Below the pieces are notes generated by a model. The model searched no databases and was not told the DNA's origin. It was given only the letters and a program-made list of their open reading frames with translations. From Richelia intracellularis HH01 (GTDB lineage: Bacteria; Cyanobacteriota; Cyanobacteriia; Cyanobacteriales; Nostocaceae): a stretch of 40,113 bases of DNA. Each line of letters opens with the position of its first letter. Positions within the stretch are counted from its first letter, which is position 1. The stretch is taken from the NCBI RefSeq assembly GCF_000350105.1, contig NZ_CAIY01000056.1, positions 1 through 40,113 on the forward strand, read 5' to 3'. The position numbers and the translations under genes were made by a program. Of the stretch, positions 9,116 to 18,592 are shown in pieces.

Positions 9116-10396
9116 TTACTGCAAACGGGTACTTATACTCCTGGCGTGAGCTGGTAACCCTTCTGCTTCTGCTAAAATGACTGCAGCTTTACCAATTTTT
9201 TGTAAGGATTGCTTACCACATTCTAAGTAGGTAATTCGTTTCATAAAATCATATATACTTAATCCGGAGGAGAATCGTGCAGAGCGTGCTGTTGGCAATA
9301 CATGGTTAGGGCCACCTACATAATCACCAATTGCTTCTGGGGTATATCTACCCAAGAAAATACTACCCGCACAGCGGATATGTTGAGCTAATTGATGTGG
9401 GTCATCTACACAAAGCTCCAGATGTTCCGGTGCTAATTGATTTACTAGAGGAATACTAGCATCTAAATTATCTACCACAATAACAGCACCATGTTCTTTC
9501 CAACTTGCATCTGCAACCTTTCGGGTGGATAAACATGGTAGGATACCAGCGATACTATCAATTACTGTTTGGGCAAAGTCAATAGAGTCTGTAATCAAAA
9601 TTGACTGGGCACAAGGGTCGTGTTCCGCCTGAGATAATAAGTCCCAGGCAATCCACTCAGGATTATTCTTATCATCGGCAACTACCAGAATTTCTGATGG
9701 CCCAGCAATATTGTCAATTCCTACAGTGCCATGCACTTGACGTTTTGCCTCAGTAACATACGCATTACCTGGTCCGATAATTTTGTCTACCGGGGCTATG
9801 CTTGCAGTCCCGTAAGCTAGGGCAGCTATTGCTTGTGCTCCTCCAATACAGTATATTTCTGTTATCCCAGCAACTTGGGCTGCTGCCAAAACTGCAGGAT
9901 TTATCTTCCCATTAGGGGTGGGAACAGTCATAATAATCCTTCTGACACCAGCAATTTTTGCAGGCAATGCATTCATCAGTACAGAACTTGGGTAGCTGGC
10001 TCTACCTCCAGGTACGTAGATACCTACAGTTGATAGAGGCACCCAATTTAAACTTAAATTCACTCCCACAGAATCAGTGTAGACAAAATTTTGGGGTACT
10101 TGTTTTTGATGAAAAGCAGTAATGCGTTCAGCTGCAAATTCCAAAGCCGTAGTTATATCAGCTGAACATTGTTGGGCATAGTAAGTAATTGCCTTTTGAC
10201 TCAAGCCGAAAGAAGTAGGACTATGATTATCAAAACAGCTAGTATATTCCCTAATTGCCTCATCACCACGTACTTTGACATTAGCAATAATTTCTTGTAC
10301 TGCCACACTAACATCGACCCTAGACTCCCGACGATTGTTGACTAGGGCTGAGAATTTAGCTGCAAAATCTTGGTCAGTAGTTTTCAAGAAGTCCAT
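9116..10396 (-). CDS. hisD: Histidinol dehydrogenase
   Basis: HisD catalyses the last two steps of histidine synthesis, oxidising L-histidinol to L-histidine with two NAD+ and a bound zinc ion. The 426-residue protein is full length. It has YVPGGRASYPSSVLMN (127-142), the substrate/NAD motif GPGNAYVTEAKRQV (208-221) and AGPSEILVVAD (231-241). Zinc ligands expected from the E. coli enzyme are present as Q256 and H259 (SQAEHDPCAQ), D358 (AIGDYVGGPNHVLPT) and H417 (LPAHARS); the catalytic Glu-His pair is E324-H325 (APEHLEL). I chose the ATG at 10396 over the TTG two codons upstream because AGGA lies 8 bases before the ATG. A TATAAT (minus strand, 10421-10426) sits 25 bases further upstream, without a good -35. 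No other his gene is nearby. Confidence 0.96.
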   Translation of the reverse strand: MDFLKTTDQDFAAKFSALVNNRRESRVDVSVAVQEIIANVKVRGDEAIREYTSCFDNHSPTSFGLSQKAITYYAQQCSADITTALEFAAERITAFHQKQVPQNFVYTDSVGVNLSLNWVPLSTVGIYVPGGRASYPSSVLMNALPAKIAGVRRIIMTVPTPNGKINPAVLAAAQVAGITEIYCIGGAQAIAALAYGTASIAPVDKIIGPGNAYVTEAKRQVHGTVGIDNIAGPSEILVVADDKNNPEWIAWDLLSQAEHDPCAQSILITDSIDFAQTVIDSIAGILPCLSTRKVADASWKEHGAVIVVDNLDASIPLVNQLAPEHLELCVDDPHQLAQHIRCAGSIFLGRYTPEAIGDYVGGPNHVLPTARSARFSSGLSIYDFMKRITYLECGKQSLQKIGKAAVILAEAEGLPAHARSISTRLQ

Positions 10397-10420
10397 GTAC
10401 AAATTCCTAGGCTTTGTGCT

Positions 10421-10426
10421 ATTATA
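10421..10426 (-). promoter_or_regulatory. Candidate -10 box for hisD
   Basis: A perfect TATAAT reads toward hisD, 25 bases before its ATG. The -35 region (about 10443-10450, ATGATTT) is weak. The site is nearly palindromic (ATTATAAT) and AT-rich spacer makes chance matches common. Confidence 0.35.
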
Positions 10427-12483
10427 ATGCTCTGCTAGTTCGAAATCATTTTATATTTTGGGTTGTATAAAAGTTTTAGTATTACTTCTCAGTGCTAAGC
10501 CTGATAAATTAAAAAGTCCTTAATGCAGAGTCAATCGTTGATTCAACAGTTTGGTAGGCAAATCTCATTATATAACTTCTTTGATGTCAACAAGTATATA
10601 TAATTATCAGCAAGCTGGTAGTATGTTGATGCTTTTACATAGAAAAATAATATTACGATTAGGCTTTACTTCAGAAGGAAAAATAAAAGAGTTTTATTAA
10701 CTTCTCTGTCTTTCATACTGAACTAATATTAATAATCTTAGAAAAGTATATTGAGCTAACACGACTCAATTTTTATAGATATTAATTATTCTAGTAAGTA
10801 AAATGGTAAAAAACAGTTATGGATTTTGCTTGATTTTATCTGATTGATACTCGCTTTTATACCACAGAAAAATCCCTGCTAAGCTGAACTTATAAGATTT
10901 TAATTAATTCCGATCATTGTGGCTAGAACTCATCTATAGTTGTCCAGTTAATAATATATGTTTAGTTGTATGCACAGTTTTACTCTGAGAAACTGGTTAG
11001 TATTCATAATCAAAATAACCACAAGTAGTGAGTTAATATTTATAAGCTTGATAGGTAATTTTTCATGACTACATTTGATTAGGACAATTTAAAAACAGAA
11101 ATATTTATTTCCGGTGGATATTGGATTCTTAACTCTAAGGTAACTATTATATTAATTTATTATTTGATAGAGCTAGAAGGGAAGCTGGTAAATTTCTTAA
11201 ACCCTTACATAAAAAAATCTCAGAAATAACTATTTTTGAGACTAACTAGAGAAATGCTACCAGTTAATTATATCAAGATATAGTTCAAAACGCAGATAGA
11301 TCAAATATAGCTTTTAATTTTTCATATAGAAATTAAAAGCTATATTGGGTAAAGCAAAACTAGTTATGGTAGTAGTCCAAAATAGTACCTTAATTAACTA
11401 ATATCCATGGTATTTCATGGAACATAGATATTATTAGGTATGGAACTTTGAATCAAAACTTAAAAAAATATACTTATACTTACTATCCTATCCGGTTGCT
11501 ATTTTTTTTAATATTCTTCTAACACCTTTCATTTTACTTGTTTCTCATAACATTTATTTTTGTTTTTGTATAAATAATCCTCGCTTCTGTTTAGAAATTC
11601 TTAGAGCAGCTCCTATTCTGGTTTTCACTATATTTATATTGTCTTGCTGATATATCTTATAAAGATGTTGCTACTTGTATTAAGCTATAGAAACTATAAC
11701 TGTGAATTATGACTTTGATAATCAAATCTTTTGATTGTTACTTCCACAAAATACACCACTGATCATATATGAATTTATAATAGTTTGATACTTCGTTCCC
11801 TCTCTCTAAAAAATTATATAAATTTTCGATTTTAATATATTAATTTTACTTTTTATACCTAACCTAATTCAGATTTTTGTGAAAAATTCCGGTTCTTATT
11901 CTTGCATATAGGGTTTCTATTTTTATTTTCCTACTTATTAACTTTATTCCTACTTTTTAGTACATCATATGATTAATATGGCTTTAAACTATATTCAATT
12001 ATCTAAATCAATAATTGTTTATCTTAATTTTATATGTTTTTGTATTCTGATAACCTCATTAGCAGTAGAATATCTTTTTCATATTTAACTCTATATCCTA
12101 GACCATATTACTTGTGTAAATACTTCACTGATGGAATTTCACATAGCTTTTTTCCTAACCAAAGATATAACTTACCGATACGTTTTAGTAGATTAATTGC
12201 TGGTATTGAAGATGCTTGCAGTATAACTGATAAAAACTATTTTAATATTTAGTCTAGATTACTGTAGTCTATATTTAGTTTTTAATCTTAGCATTTTTAA
12301 ATTTCACTAAATTTTATTCAACTCACTGGAGATAGCATTGTTTTGATCTTAACATCTCCAAGTTTAGTTTGTATCCAAATTTGTGAATAACTAAACACAC
12401 TATGATTCAGAATAAATCAACAGCTATGAGGGTTTTCAAACCTTTAGACTTACCTTATAAATTCCTCTTATTAAACTTTCCAA
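10427..12483. other. 2-kb spacer between hisD and the stress-protein fossil
   Basis: No gene recognised in either strand. A 72-codon frame at 12034-12252 has no ribosome binding site or recognisable content and is not called. The one clear structure is the inverted repeat at 11304-11346. Confidence 0.5.
11304..11346. repeat. Perfect 17-bp inverted repeat, 9-base loop
   Basis: AATATAGCTTTTAATTT (11304-11320) is the exact reverse complement of 11330-11346. It stands about 900 bases from the nearest intact gene. Confidence 0.85.
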
Positions 12484-12820
12484 TTAAGGTACTATTATTA
12501 CTAGATAATAAGACAGATTAATTGCCCGGTTGTAAATACTGTATATCGCACTTTCCTCAGTTAGTTCTAATCCCCGACAACCTATTACAATCAAGTTGGT
12601 ATTTACTTCATCTGCCATATTACAAATGATAGAAGCTAGTTTTCTTCCTTTCTAGCGAAGAAATAATTTCTCTATATGAATATCTACCTTCTTACTCCTC
12701 TAATATACCCAGTATTATTAAACGACTGCTGTAAGTGTTAAAAGTATAGGTGACAGCATCATCAGCGGTTTTTCTTACCCCATGACTGTAATAAATTGAA
12801 AATAAAACTGTTTTGAAAAT
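12484..12820 (-). pseudogene. Universal stress protein (UspA family) fossil
   Basis: The minus strand encodes the two ends of a UspA-fold protein in different frames. The N-terminal part (from 12820) reads FKTVLFSIYYSHGVRKTADD and then TYSSRLIILGILEE, matching the family start F-K-T-V-L-F-P-I-D-x-S followed by an alpha helix and S-R-L-x-L-L-x-V-x-E. A TAA then follows. Near the 3' end another frame reads ADEVNTNLIVIGCRGL and RAINLS, ending VIIVP-stop at 12484; this is the conserved G-x-R/G-G-L nucleotide-loop region and C-terminal strand. The start codon is ATT where ATG is expected, although a perfect ribosome binding site is kept (12829-12834). The gene is therefore start-mutated, internally shortened and frameshifted. 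It is divergent from pgk. Confidence 0.82.
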
Positions 12821-12828
12821 TTCTCTTA

Positions 12829-12834
12829 CCTCCT
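12829..12834 (-). promoter_or_regulatory. Intact Shine-Dalgarno site of the dead stress-protein gene
   Basis: The minus strand reads AAAGGAGGTAAGAGAA followed by ATT. AGGAGG is 8 bases before the codon where the family starts, so the ATT marks the lost start precisely. It is the strongest ribosome binding site seen in the window, yet it serves a pseudogene. Confidence 0.7.
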
Positions 12835-12910
12835 TTCCCCTGAGTCCGGTAGAATTTTGATGTTTGCATTTATAAGACAATAATAAAAAGATAATCAGGA
12901 GACTTCTACC

Positions 12911-14116
12911 ATGTCAAGAAAAACTTTGGCAAATTTATCTTCTGCCGACTTATTTGGTAAACGTGCTTTAGTAAGAGCTGATTTTAATGTTCCTATTGAT
13001 GATGCAGGTATGATTACTGATGACACTCGTATTCGTGCGGCCCTACCAACTATTCAAGACTTAATTGCGAAAAAAGCTAAAGTTATTCTAACAAGCCACT
13101 TTGGTCGTCCTAAAGGTCAAGTCAATGAAAAAATGCGTCTAACCCCTATTGCTAAGCGTTTATCTGAGCTATTGAGACAAGAAGTCATTAAAACTAATGA
13201 TTGTATTGGTGATGATGTAACTGCAAAAATTGCGTCTATGCAAAATGGACAAGTGGTTCTACTAGAAAATGTCCGTTTTCATGCAGAGGAAGAGAAAAAT
13301 GATGCTGAATTTGCAAAGAAATTAGCTGCTAATGCTGATTTATATGTGAATGATGCCTTTGGCACTGCCCACCGTGCTCATGCTTCTACTGAAGGTGTAA
13401 CAAAATATTTAAGTCCTTCAGTTGCCGGATATTTGATTGAAAAAGAATTGCAATATTTGCAGACAGCAATTGAAAACCCCCAACGCCCCTTGACTGCAAT
13501 TATCGGCGGTTCTAAAGTTTCCAGTAAAATTGGTGTTATTGAAACCCTGCTAGAAAAATGTGATAAGTTAATTATTGGTGGGGGAATGATTTTCACCTTC
13601 TACAAAGCGCGCGGGTTAAATGTAGGTAAGTCTCTGGTAGAAGAAGATAAATTAGAATTAGCTAAGTCTTTAGAAGAAAAGGCCAGAGCAAAGAAAGTAA
13701 CTTTCTTGTTGCCCACTGATGTGGTTGTTGCAGACAATTTTGCACCGGATGCTAATTATAAAACTGTTAGTGCAAATGATATTCCTGACAACTGGATGGG
13801 CTTAGATATTGGCCACGAGTCTGTAGAAATCTTCCAAGAAGCCCTCGGTGATTGTAAGAGTGTTATTTGGAATGGGCCGATGGGTGTATTTGAATTTGAC
13901 AGATTTGCTGTTGGTACAGAAGCCATCGCTCGAACTTTGGCAGCAATTTCTAAAAGTGGTACTACAACTATTATTGGTGGAGGTGACTCTGTTGCAGCTG
14001 TTGAAAAAGTTGGCTTAGCAAACCAAATGAGTCATATTTCCACCGGTGGTGGTGCTAGTCTAGAATTGCTAGAAGGCAAAATTCTCCCTGGAATTGCTGC
14101 TTTGGATGAAGTGTAG
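12911..14116 (+). CDS. pgk: Phosphoglycerate kinase
   Basis: Pgk interconverts 1,3-bisphosphoglycerate + ADP and 3-phosphoglycerate + ATP; in a cyanobacterium it serves the Calvin cycle and glycolysis in the cytosol. The 401-residue protein is full length with every signature: [10 protein letters not shown] (19-28), TSHFGRPKG (61-69), [15 protein letters not shown] (117-131), the hinge and nucleotide-domain motifs [11 protein letters not shown] (199-209), WNGPMGVFE (320-328) and [11 protein letters not shown] (356-366). The ATG at 12911 follows AGGAG with a 9-base spacer, one of the better ribosome binding sites here. The gene is single, divergent from the stress-protein fossil and convergent with hemH. 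Confidence 0.98.
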   Translation: MSRKTLANLSSADLFGKRALVRADFNVPIDDAGMITDDTRIRAALPTIQDLIAKKAKVILTSHFGRPKGQVNEKMRLTPIAKRLSELLRQEVIKTNDCIGDDVTAKIASMQNGQVVLLENVRFHAEEEKNDAEFAKKLAANADLYVNDAFGTAHRAHASTEGVTKYLSPSVAGYLIEKELQYLQTAIENPQRPLTAIIGGSKVSSKIGVIETLLEKCDKLIIGGGMIFTFYKARGLNVGKSLVEEDKLELAKSLEEKARAKKVTFLLPTDVVVADNFAPDANYKTVSANDIPDNWMGLDIGHESVEIFQEALGDCKSVIWNGPMGVFEFDRFAVGTEAIARTLAAISKSGTTTIIGGGDSVAAVEKVGLANQMSHISTGGGASLELLEGKILPGIAALDEV

Positions 14117-14214
14117 TACCTATCATTTCAGTTTTATTTTGAATCAAAACGAATTTCTTTCAATAGTCCGAAGACTTTTTATTATACCAATACCATTTTT
14201 CTAAGTGGCAATTG

Positions 14215-14258
14215 AAGTTATATCCCCAAGCCATTAAAGCAAATTGGGGGTATAACTT
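14215..14258. terminator. Shared pgk / hemH bidirectional terminator
   Basis: A 15-bp stem AAGTTATATCCCCAA (14215-14229) / TTGGGGGTATAACTT (14244-14258), with one G-U position, lies between the convergent stops of pgk (14116) and hemH (14288). T-rich or A-rich tracts flank both sides, so it can act in both directions. Confidence 0.7.
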
Positions 14259-14287
14259 TGAAGTTTACAGTCATAAATCCATATTAA

Positions 14288-15454
14288 TTACTGTAAAATG
14301 CCAACAATATGTAGTAGACCATGACCTGTAATCATTTCTACAATTAAAGCAATAAATCCTAACATTGCTATCCTCCCATTCCAAACCTCTGCAGAGATGG
14401 TGATTCCCCATTCCCAACGTTCTGGGGGGTAAATTTTTACCTTCTTCTTCATTTGATTAATTTGAGTGAACGTGAGGGAAGATGGCTCCAAGCTCTCAAT
14501 TACTAAATTAGCTAGTGCTTGAATAAATAGAGGATGGGTATTTAAGGCAGGTACACGACGGAAGTTATGAATGCCTGCTTTCTCTGCTATTTCTCGGTAT
14601 TCAATATCAATTTCTTCTAAAGTTTCGATATGTTCAGAAACAAAGCTGATAGGTACAACAACTAGCGTGTTAACACCCTTTTTACCCAGGTCCTTGATTG
14701 CATCATCTGTATATGGTTGTAACCACTCTACTGGACCAACTCTACTTTGATAGGCCAAGGAATAATTGTTAGGACGATTGAGGGTAAGCATAATTAATTC
14801 TGTACATTCTTCTATTTCCTGCTGGTAAGGATCCCCCGCTTCTTCTACATAGCTTTTCGGTACACCATGGGCACTGAAGAAAATATGTGCCTCATTAGGA
14901 TTTAACAGTTGGTCTAGTTCCTGACTAATTAAATCTGCCATTGCCTGTAGATAACAAGACTGCTTGTACCATGAAGGAATAGCATTGTATGCCATTTGTT
15001 GTAATTTGGGATTTTTCTGCCAAAGTTTCTCTAGGAGTCGGAAACTAGAACCACTTGTACTAATAGAAAATTGTGGGTATAGGGGTAAAATAACCAGATG
15101 TTTTATATTCTCTTCTGTGATTTTAGTAATGGCCTCCTCTGTAAAAGGGTGCCAATAACGCATACCGATGTATATATTGGCATCTCTTCCCAAAGTATTC
15201 AATCTTTCCTTAAGAGCTTTTCCTTGTTGTTCAGTAATACTTCGCAAAGGAGAACCCCCGCCAATTTTTCGGTAGTTTTCCTGTGATTGACTCGTGCGCC
15301 TTGTTGCAATAAACCAAGCCAGGGGTTTTTGTAGCCAGGAAAATGGCAACCGAATAATTTCCGGGTCAGAAAATAAATTATACAAAAACGGTCCCACATC
15401 TTCTAATTTATCTGGACCACCAAGATTAAGTAATAAGACACCTACACGACCCAT
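14288..15454 (-). CDS. hemH: Ferrochelatase with C-terminal chlorophyll-binding-like tail
   Basis: Ferrochelatase inserts Fe2+ into protoporphyrin IX to make heme. With the ATG at 15454 the protein has 388 residues and begins [15 protein letters not shown], the normal family start; the frame also stays open to an ATG at 15499 (403 residues), but GGGGG lies 13 bases before the inner ATG and the extra 15 residues do not look conserved. Active-site motifs are intact: GGGSPLR (65-71), the catalytic H196 in [13 protein letters not shown], and [13 protein letters not shown] (271-283). After a linker the tail [20 protein letters not shown] (347-366) and a hydrophobic helix form the single CAB/HLIP-like helix known from cyanobacterial and chloroplast enzymes, thought to tie the protein to the thylakoid membrane and to pigment sensing. 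It is convergent with pgk. Confidence 0.96.
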   Translation of the reverse strand: MGRVGVLLLNLGGPDKLEDVGPFLYNLFSDPEIIRLPFSWLQKPLAWFIATRRTSQSQENYRKIGGGSPLRSITEQQGKALKERLNTLGRDANIYIGMRYWHPFTEEAITKITEENIKHLVILPLYPQFSISTSGSSFRLLEKLWQKNPKLQQMAYNAIPSWYKQSCYLQAMADLISQELDQLLNPNEAHIFFSAHGVPKSYVEEAGDPYQQEIEECTELIMLTLNRPNNYSLAYQSRVGPVEWLQPYTDDAIKDLGKKGVNTLVVVPISFVSEHIETLEEIDIEYREIAEKAGIHNFRRVPALNTHPLFIQALANLVIESLEPSSLTFTQINQMKKKVKIYPPERWEWGITISAEVWNGRIAMLGFIALIVEMITGHGLLHIVGILQ

Positions 15455-15549
15455 AGCAGTTATGATCCCCCTGGCTTCTTTTACGTTTTTTACTAACATT
15501 TATAATGTGTCTTTACTTAATATATAAGTTAACGTGAAGAAATAAAAAA

Positions 15550-16182
15550 GTGGCAACTATTCTAAGATAACTAAGCTAACGTCATCAATGGCTTTATGAT
15601 GGTATATCTGACATGTTATCCCTGAGTGTGGGTGGCAGAGAGCTTTTCCGTCAAATCGCATTGCAAAACTTAACTATTAGTTCAAATACTCGGGTTTTAG
15701 ACTTATGTTGTGGTTGCGGTCAAACGACGGAATTCCTGATTAAGTCATCTAACCACGTTATTGGATTAGATACCTCACCTCTATCTTTAAATAGGGCAAA
15801 AAGGAATATTCCCCAGGCCATTTACGTAGAAGCTTTTGACGAAAATATGCTGTTCGAGAATGAATCATTTGATTTAGTACACATTAGTGCATCACTACAT
15901 GAAATACAACCAGGAAAATTGCAAAAGCAAAAGAGTATTAGGGAAATATATCGAGTTTTACGAAATGGTGGGATACTTACTTTAGTGGATTTTCACCAAC
16001 CAGCCACCCCTATGTTTATAACAATTTTATGGTTATTTTTTTGGCTATTTGAGACGTAAACAGCATGGAAGCTCCTACAGTTGGATTTAGCTGCATTGTT
16101 AAGAAAAATAGGGTTTCAAGTTAATAAACCTCAATTATACTCATGGGGGTGTTTACAAGTAGTACAAGGAGTCAAGTATTAG
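15550..16182 (+). pseudogene. SAM-dependent methyltransferase broken by three stops
   Basis: A 210-codon frame from a GTG (15550) to TAG (16180-16182) is interrupted only by TAA at 15568, 15577 and 16057, with no frameshift. Read through, it is a class-I methyltransferase: N-terminal HQWLYD, SLSVGGRELFRQIALQNLTI, motif I VLDLCCGCGQTT, GLDTSP, a hydrophobic-FDLVHIS-motif IV region, VLRNGGILTLVDFH (post-motif), and after the third stop TAWKLLQLDLAALLRKIGF and LQVVQGVKY. The longest open piece (15613-16059, 148 residues) keeps the SAM-binding core but lacks both the N-terminal strand and the last 41 residues. The product of the family is unknown to me. Because only point changes to TAA are seen, inactivation seems recent. 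It lies between hemH and lipA, transcribed toward the lipA 3' end. Confidence 0.88.
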
Positions 16183-16253
16183 ATGGAGAATTAAGTTCCA
16201 GATGATCTTTAATTCAGAATTTAATACTTCATAACTACTGTAACTAAACTCTC

Positions 16254-17162
16254 TCACTTTTTACCTGCATGGTAGGAACTGCGTACTAAAGGTCCTGAAC
16301 TAACTTGGGAAAATCCCATTTTTTCTGCGATCAATCCTAGTTGTACAAATTCCTCAGGTGTCCAGTATTTTTGCACTGGTAAATGTCCTAGGCTGGGACG
16401 CATATACTGTCCAATTGTTAGGTAATTGCAATTTACCCGTCGTAAATCTGTCATGGTTTCTATAACTTCTTCTAAAATCTCCCCATGTCCTAACATCAGA
16501 CCAGACTTGGTCGGAGTATAAGGGCTAATTTCCTTGACTATTTGCAATACCCATAAAGAACGGTCATATTTTGCCCCCCTACGCACTGATGGAGTTAAGC
16601 GGCGTACAGTTTCAATATTATGATTATAGCAAGTGGGCTTGGCCTCTAATATGTTCTTTATTCTTTGTCTTTGACTTACTTCATCTATATCAGCGCCACC
16701 CCAGAAGTCTGATGTTAGTACTTCAATTTTTGTTAAAGGGTTAAGTTGACGAATTGCTTCTATAGTTCTAACAAAATGGCTAGCACCTTTATCTGGAAGA
16801 TCATCGCGTGCTACGGACGTAATAACCACATAACGCAATCCTAAGGTTTTGACTGCATCAGCAATTTTTTCTGGTTCTTCAAGATCTAAGGGCATTGGTG
16901 CATGGCCTTTATCTACTTGACAAAAAGCACAAGAACGGGTGCAAGTTGGCCCCATGAGAAGAAAAGTTGCCGTCTGGCTGGCATAACATTCTCCCCGATT
17001 AGGACATCGTCCTTCCTCACAAATAGTATGGATTCCGCGTTGTTTCACAATGCGTTGCACAGCAGAAATTTCATCAGCTCTGCCAATGGAACGACGTAAC
17101 CATACAGGCATATTGGCAATTTCTGACCTCAATTTGGTTTGGGCTTGTTTGCTTACAGCCAT
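16254..17162 (-). CDS. lipA: Lipoyl synthase
   Basis: LipA is a radical-SAM enzyme that inserts two sulfur atoms into octanoyl-protein to make the lipoyl cofactor of pyruvate and other dehydrogenases and of glycine cleavage. The 302-residue protein has both iron-sulfur sites: the auxiliary cluster ligands C48, C53 and C59 in [12 protein letters not shown], and the radical-SAM cysteines C74, C78 and C81 in CTRSCAFC. The later motifs [15 protein letters not shown] (116-130), [10 protein letters not shown] (180-189), [11 protein letters not shown] (218-228) and the C-terminal serine motif GPLVRSSYH (S295, ligand of the auxiliary cluster) are present. ATG at 17162 gives the usual length. No lipB is adjacent; many cyanobacteria carry a second lipA elsewhere. 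Confidence 0.97.
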   Translation of the reverse strand: MAVSKQAQTKLRSEIANMPVWLRRSIGRADEISAVQRIVKQRGIHTICEEGRCPNRGECYASQTATFLLMGPTCTRSCAFCQVDKGHAPMPLDLEEPEKIADAVKTLGLRYVVITSVARDDLPDKGASHFVRTIEAIRQLNPLTKIEVLTSDFWGGADIDEVSQRQRIKNILEAKPTCYNHNIETVRRLTPSVRRGAKYDRSLWVLQIVKEISPYTPTKSGLMLGHGEILEEVIETMTDLRRVNCNYLTIGQYMRPSLGHLPVQKYWTPEEFVQLGLIAEKMGFSQVSSGPLVRSSYHAGKK

Positions 17163-17212
17163 AATATGTAAATTATCAATGATGGAATTTACTAAATTAG
17201 TTTATACTCTTT

Positions 17213-17404
17213 TCAAGCCTTATGTTTTGTAACAATTATTATGTAATCATTTTTTATACTGGGAGATTTTCCACTATATACTTCTATTTCTGTAATTAAT
17301 GAGTTTTGATAACTAACACTCACGTGAAAATTGGGTGCGCATTTTAGCTTGTGTTCACAAGCAATTAAGGTAGCTGGTACGAGTATGGATGTAAAGATAA
17401 TCAC
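17213..17404 (-). CDS. Doubtful small lipoprotein-like reading frame
   Basis: A 63-codon frame from GTG (17404) has a hydrophobic start (IIFTSILVPATLIAC) ending in LIAC, which fits a lipobox, then CEHKLKCAPNFHVSVSYQ and a Lys-rich end. The n-region lacks a basic residue. One base away in another frame an ATG-GTG-AAA start about 20 bases upstream would add MVKFYIS, so the true gene may be frameshifted. I recognise no family and there is no ribosome binding site. It may be a decayed lipoprotein gene or chance. Confidence 0.22.
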   Translation of the reverse strand: MIIFTSILVPATLIACEHKLKCAPNFHVSVSYQNSLITEIEVYSGKSPSIKNDYIIIVTKHKA

Positions 17405-17689
17405 TGATATAAAATTTCACCATGTTCACTCATATTAAAAAGAAAACATAGCAAAATTAAAACGTGATAGTGTCTAGTATGATAATCTGGACATATGTAA
17501 TACTTCATAACAAGTAGCATATTGGGCATAACTTATAATTAAACGAATAAGAGTACGAGATAGTAATTAATCAATGTTTTGTACCCTGGGAATTTTAATC
17601 TACAACCCTTTCACAAGAAGTGCTTACATGGGAATTGGGTTTATAGTAGGTTCTAAGGAATGATATGCTTAACCCGTGATTAGGATTGC

Positions 17690-17713
17690 TATTATGCTAG
17701 TAGTAGCATAATA
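17690..17713. repeat. 10-bp hairpin upstream of the PTPS gene
   Basis: TATTATGCTA (17690-17699) and TAGCATAATA (17704-17713) are exact reverse complements around a 4-base loop, ending 36 bases before the start codon at 17750. It could be an operator or part of the leader RNA. The fold does not look like a preQ1 aptamer. Confidence 0.6.
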
Positions 17714-17749
17714 CTAATTACTTCTAAGGTAGACATTACGGATTTCCTT

Positions 17750-18592
17750 ATGCAATGTATAGTGAATCGCCGCGCTAAATTTTCGGCAAGTCATAGGTAT
17801 TGGCTACCGGAAATCAGTGAGTCAGAGAATCTTGAAAAATTTAGTGCTTGTTCTAAATATCCCGGCCATGGACATAATTATGTGTTATTTGTCTCTATGG
17901 CTGGGAAATTAAATGAATATGGTATGGTGCTCAATCTCTCTGATGTTAAGCATATAATTAAAAAGGAAATTACTAGTCAATTAGACTTTTCTTATTTAAA
18001 TAATGTGTGGTCAGAATTCGAAGAGACTTTACCAACCACTGAAAACATTGCCAGAGTGATTTGGCAGCGTTTGGCTCCTCATTTACCTCTAGTTCGTGTG
18101 CGGTTGTTTGAAAGTTCAGAGCTTTGGACAGATTATATGGGAAATAGCATGGAATCCTACTTAACTATTAGTACCCACTTCAGTGCAGCCCATAGGTTGG
18201 CTTCTCCTTTGCTGAATGATGAGAAAAATGCAGAAATTTATGGTAAATGTTCTCGTCCTCATGGACATGGGCATAACTATCATCTGGAAGTGACTGTTAA
18301 GGGTGAAATAGATGAACGTACCGGCATGATTGTAGATTTAGGTACTTTGCATCAAGTAATTGAAAATTATGTAGTAGAGCTATTTGATCATACTTTTCTA
18401 AATAAGGATATTCTATTCTTTACTCAGGTCGTACCAACTGCTGAGAATATAGCTTTACATATTAGTAACTTGTTGCAACAGCCTATTCAAGAGTTAGGAA
18501 TACAGCTTTACAAAGTCAAGTTAATTGAAAGCCCTAATAATTCCTGTGAAATATACTGCGATCAGCCAGTTCTAAGAGGAGTGCAGTTATAA
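17750..18592 (+). CDS. Tandem 6-pyruvoyl-tetrahydropterin synthase / QueD-like protein
   Basis: Two PTPS-fold domains lie in one 280-residue chain, twice the usual 120-140. Single-domain relatives make 6-carboxytetrahydropterin from dihydroneopterin triphosphate for queuosine (QueD) or 6-pyruvoyl-tetrahydropterin for biopterin. Domain 2 (about 135-275) is complete: zinc ligands H148, H173 and H175 (AAHRLA, HGHGHNYHLEV), catalytic C167 (YGKCSRP), the Asp-His pair D213-H214 (LFDHTFLNKD) and E260. Domain 1 (1-130) keeps H15, H40, H42, C34 and E121, but the Asp-His pair is D79-F80 (LDFSYLN), so its catalytic histidine is missing. Domain 2 is therefore likely the active one and domain 1 structural or altered. 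Similar tandem proteins occur in other cyanobacteria as far as I recall. No que genes are adjacent. ATG at 17750; no strong ribosome binding site. Confidence 0.9.
   Translation: MQCIVNRRAKFSASHRYWLPEISESENLEKFSACSKYPGHGHNYVLFVSMAGKLNEYGMVLNLSDVKHIIKKEITSQLDFSYLNNVWSEFEETLPTTENIARVIWQRLAPHLPLVRVRLFESSELWTDYMGNSMESYLTISTHFSAAHRLASPLLNDEKNAEIYGKCSRPHGHGHNYHLEVTVKGEIDERTGMIVDLGTLHQVIENYVVELFDHTFLNKDILFFTQVVPTAENIALHISNLLQQPIQELGIQLYKVKLIESPNNSCEIYCDQPVLRGVQL

Larger units (their letters stand above)
17163..17749. other. lipA / PTPS divergent spacer
   Basis: This 587-base stretch holds the promoters of two divergent genes, one doubtful small reading frame (17213-17404) and a hairpin (17690-17713). 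No clear -35/-10 pair stands out. Confidence 0.5.

Noticed and set aside
12034..12252. 72-codon plus-strand reading frame
   Set aside because: No ribosome binding site, no known motif, and composition like the surrounding AT-rich spacer.
17690..17749. preQ1 or other riboswitch before the PTPS gene
   Set aside because: Only a simple 10-bp hairpin is present; the conserved aptamer sequence and pseudoknot tail were not found.
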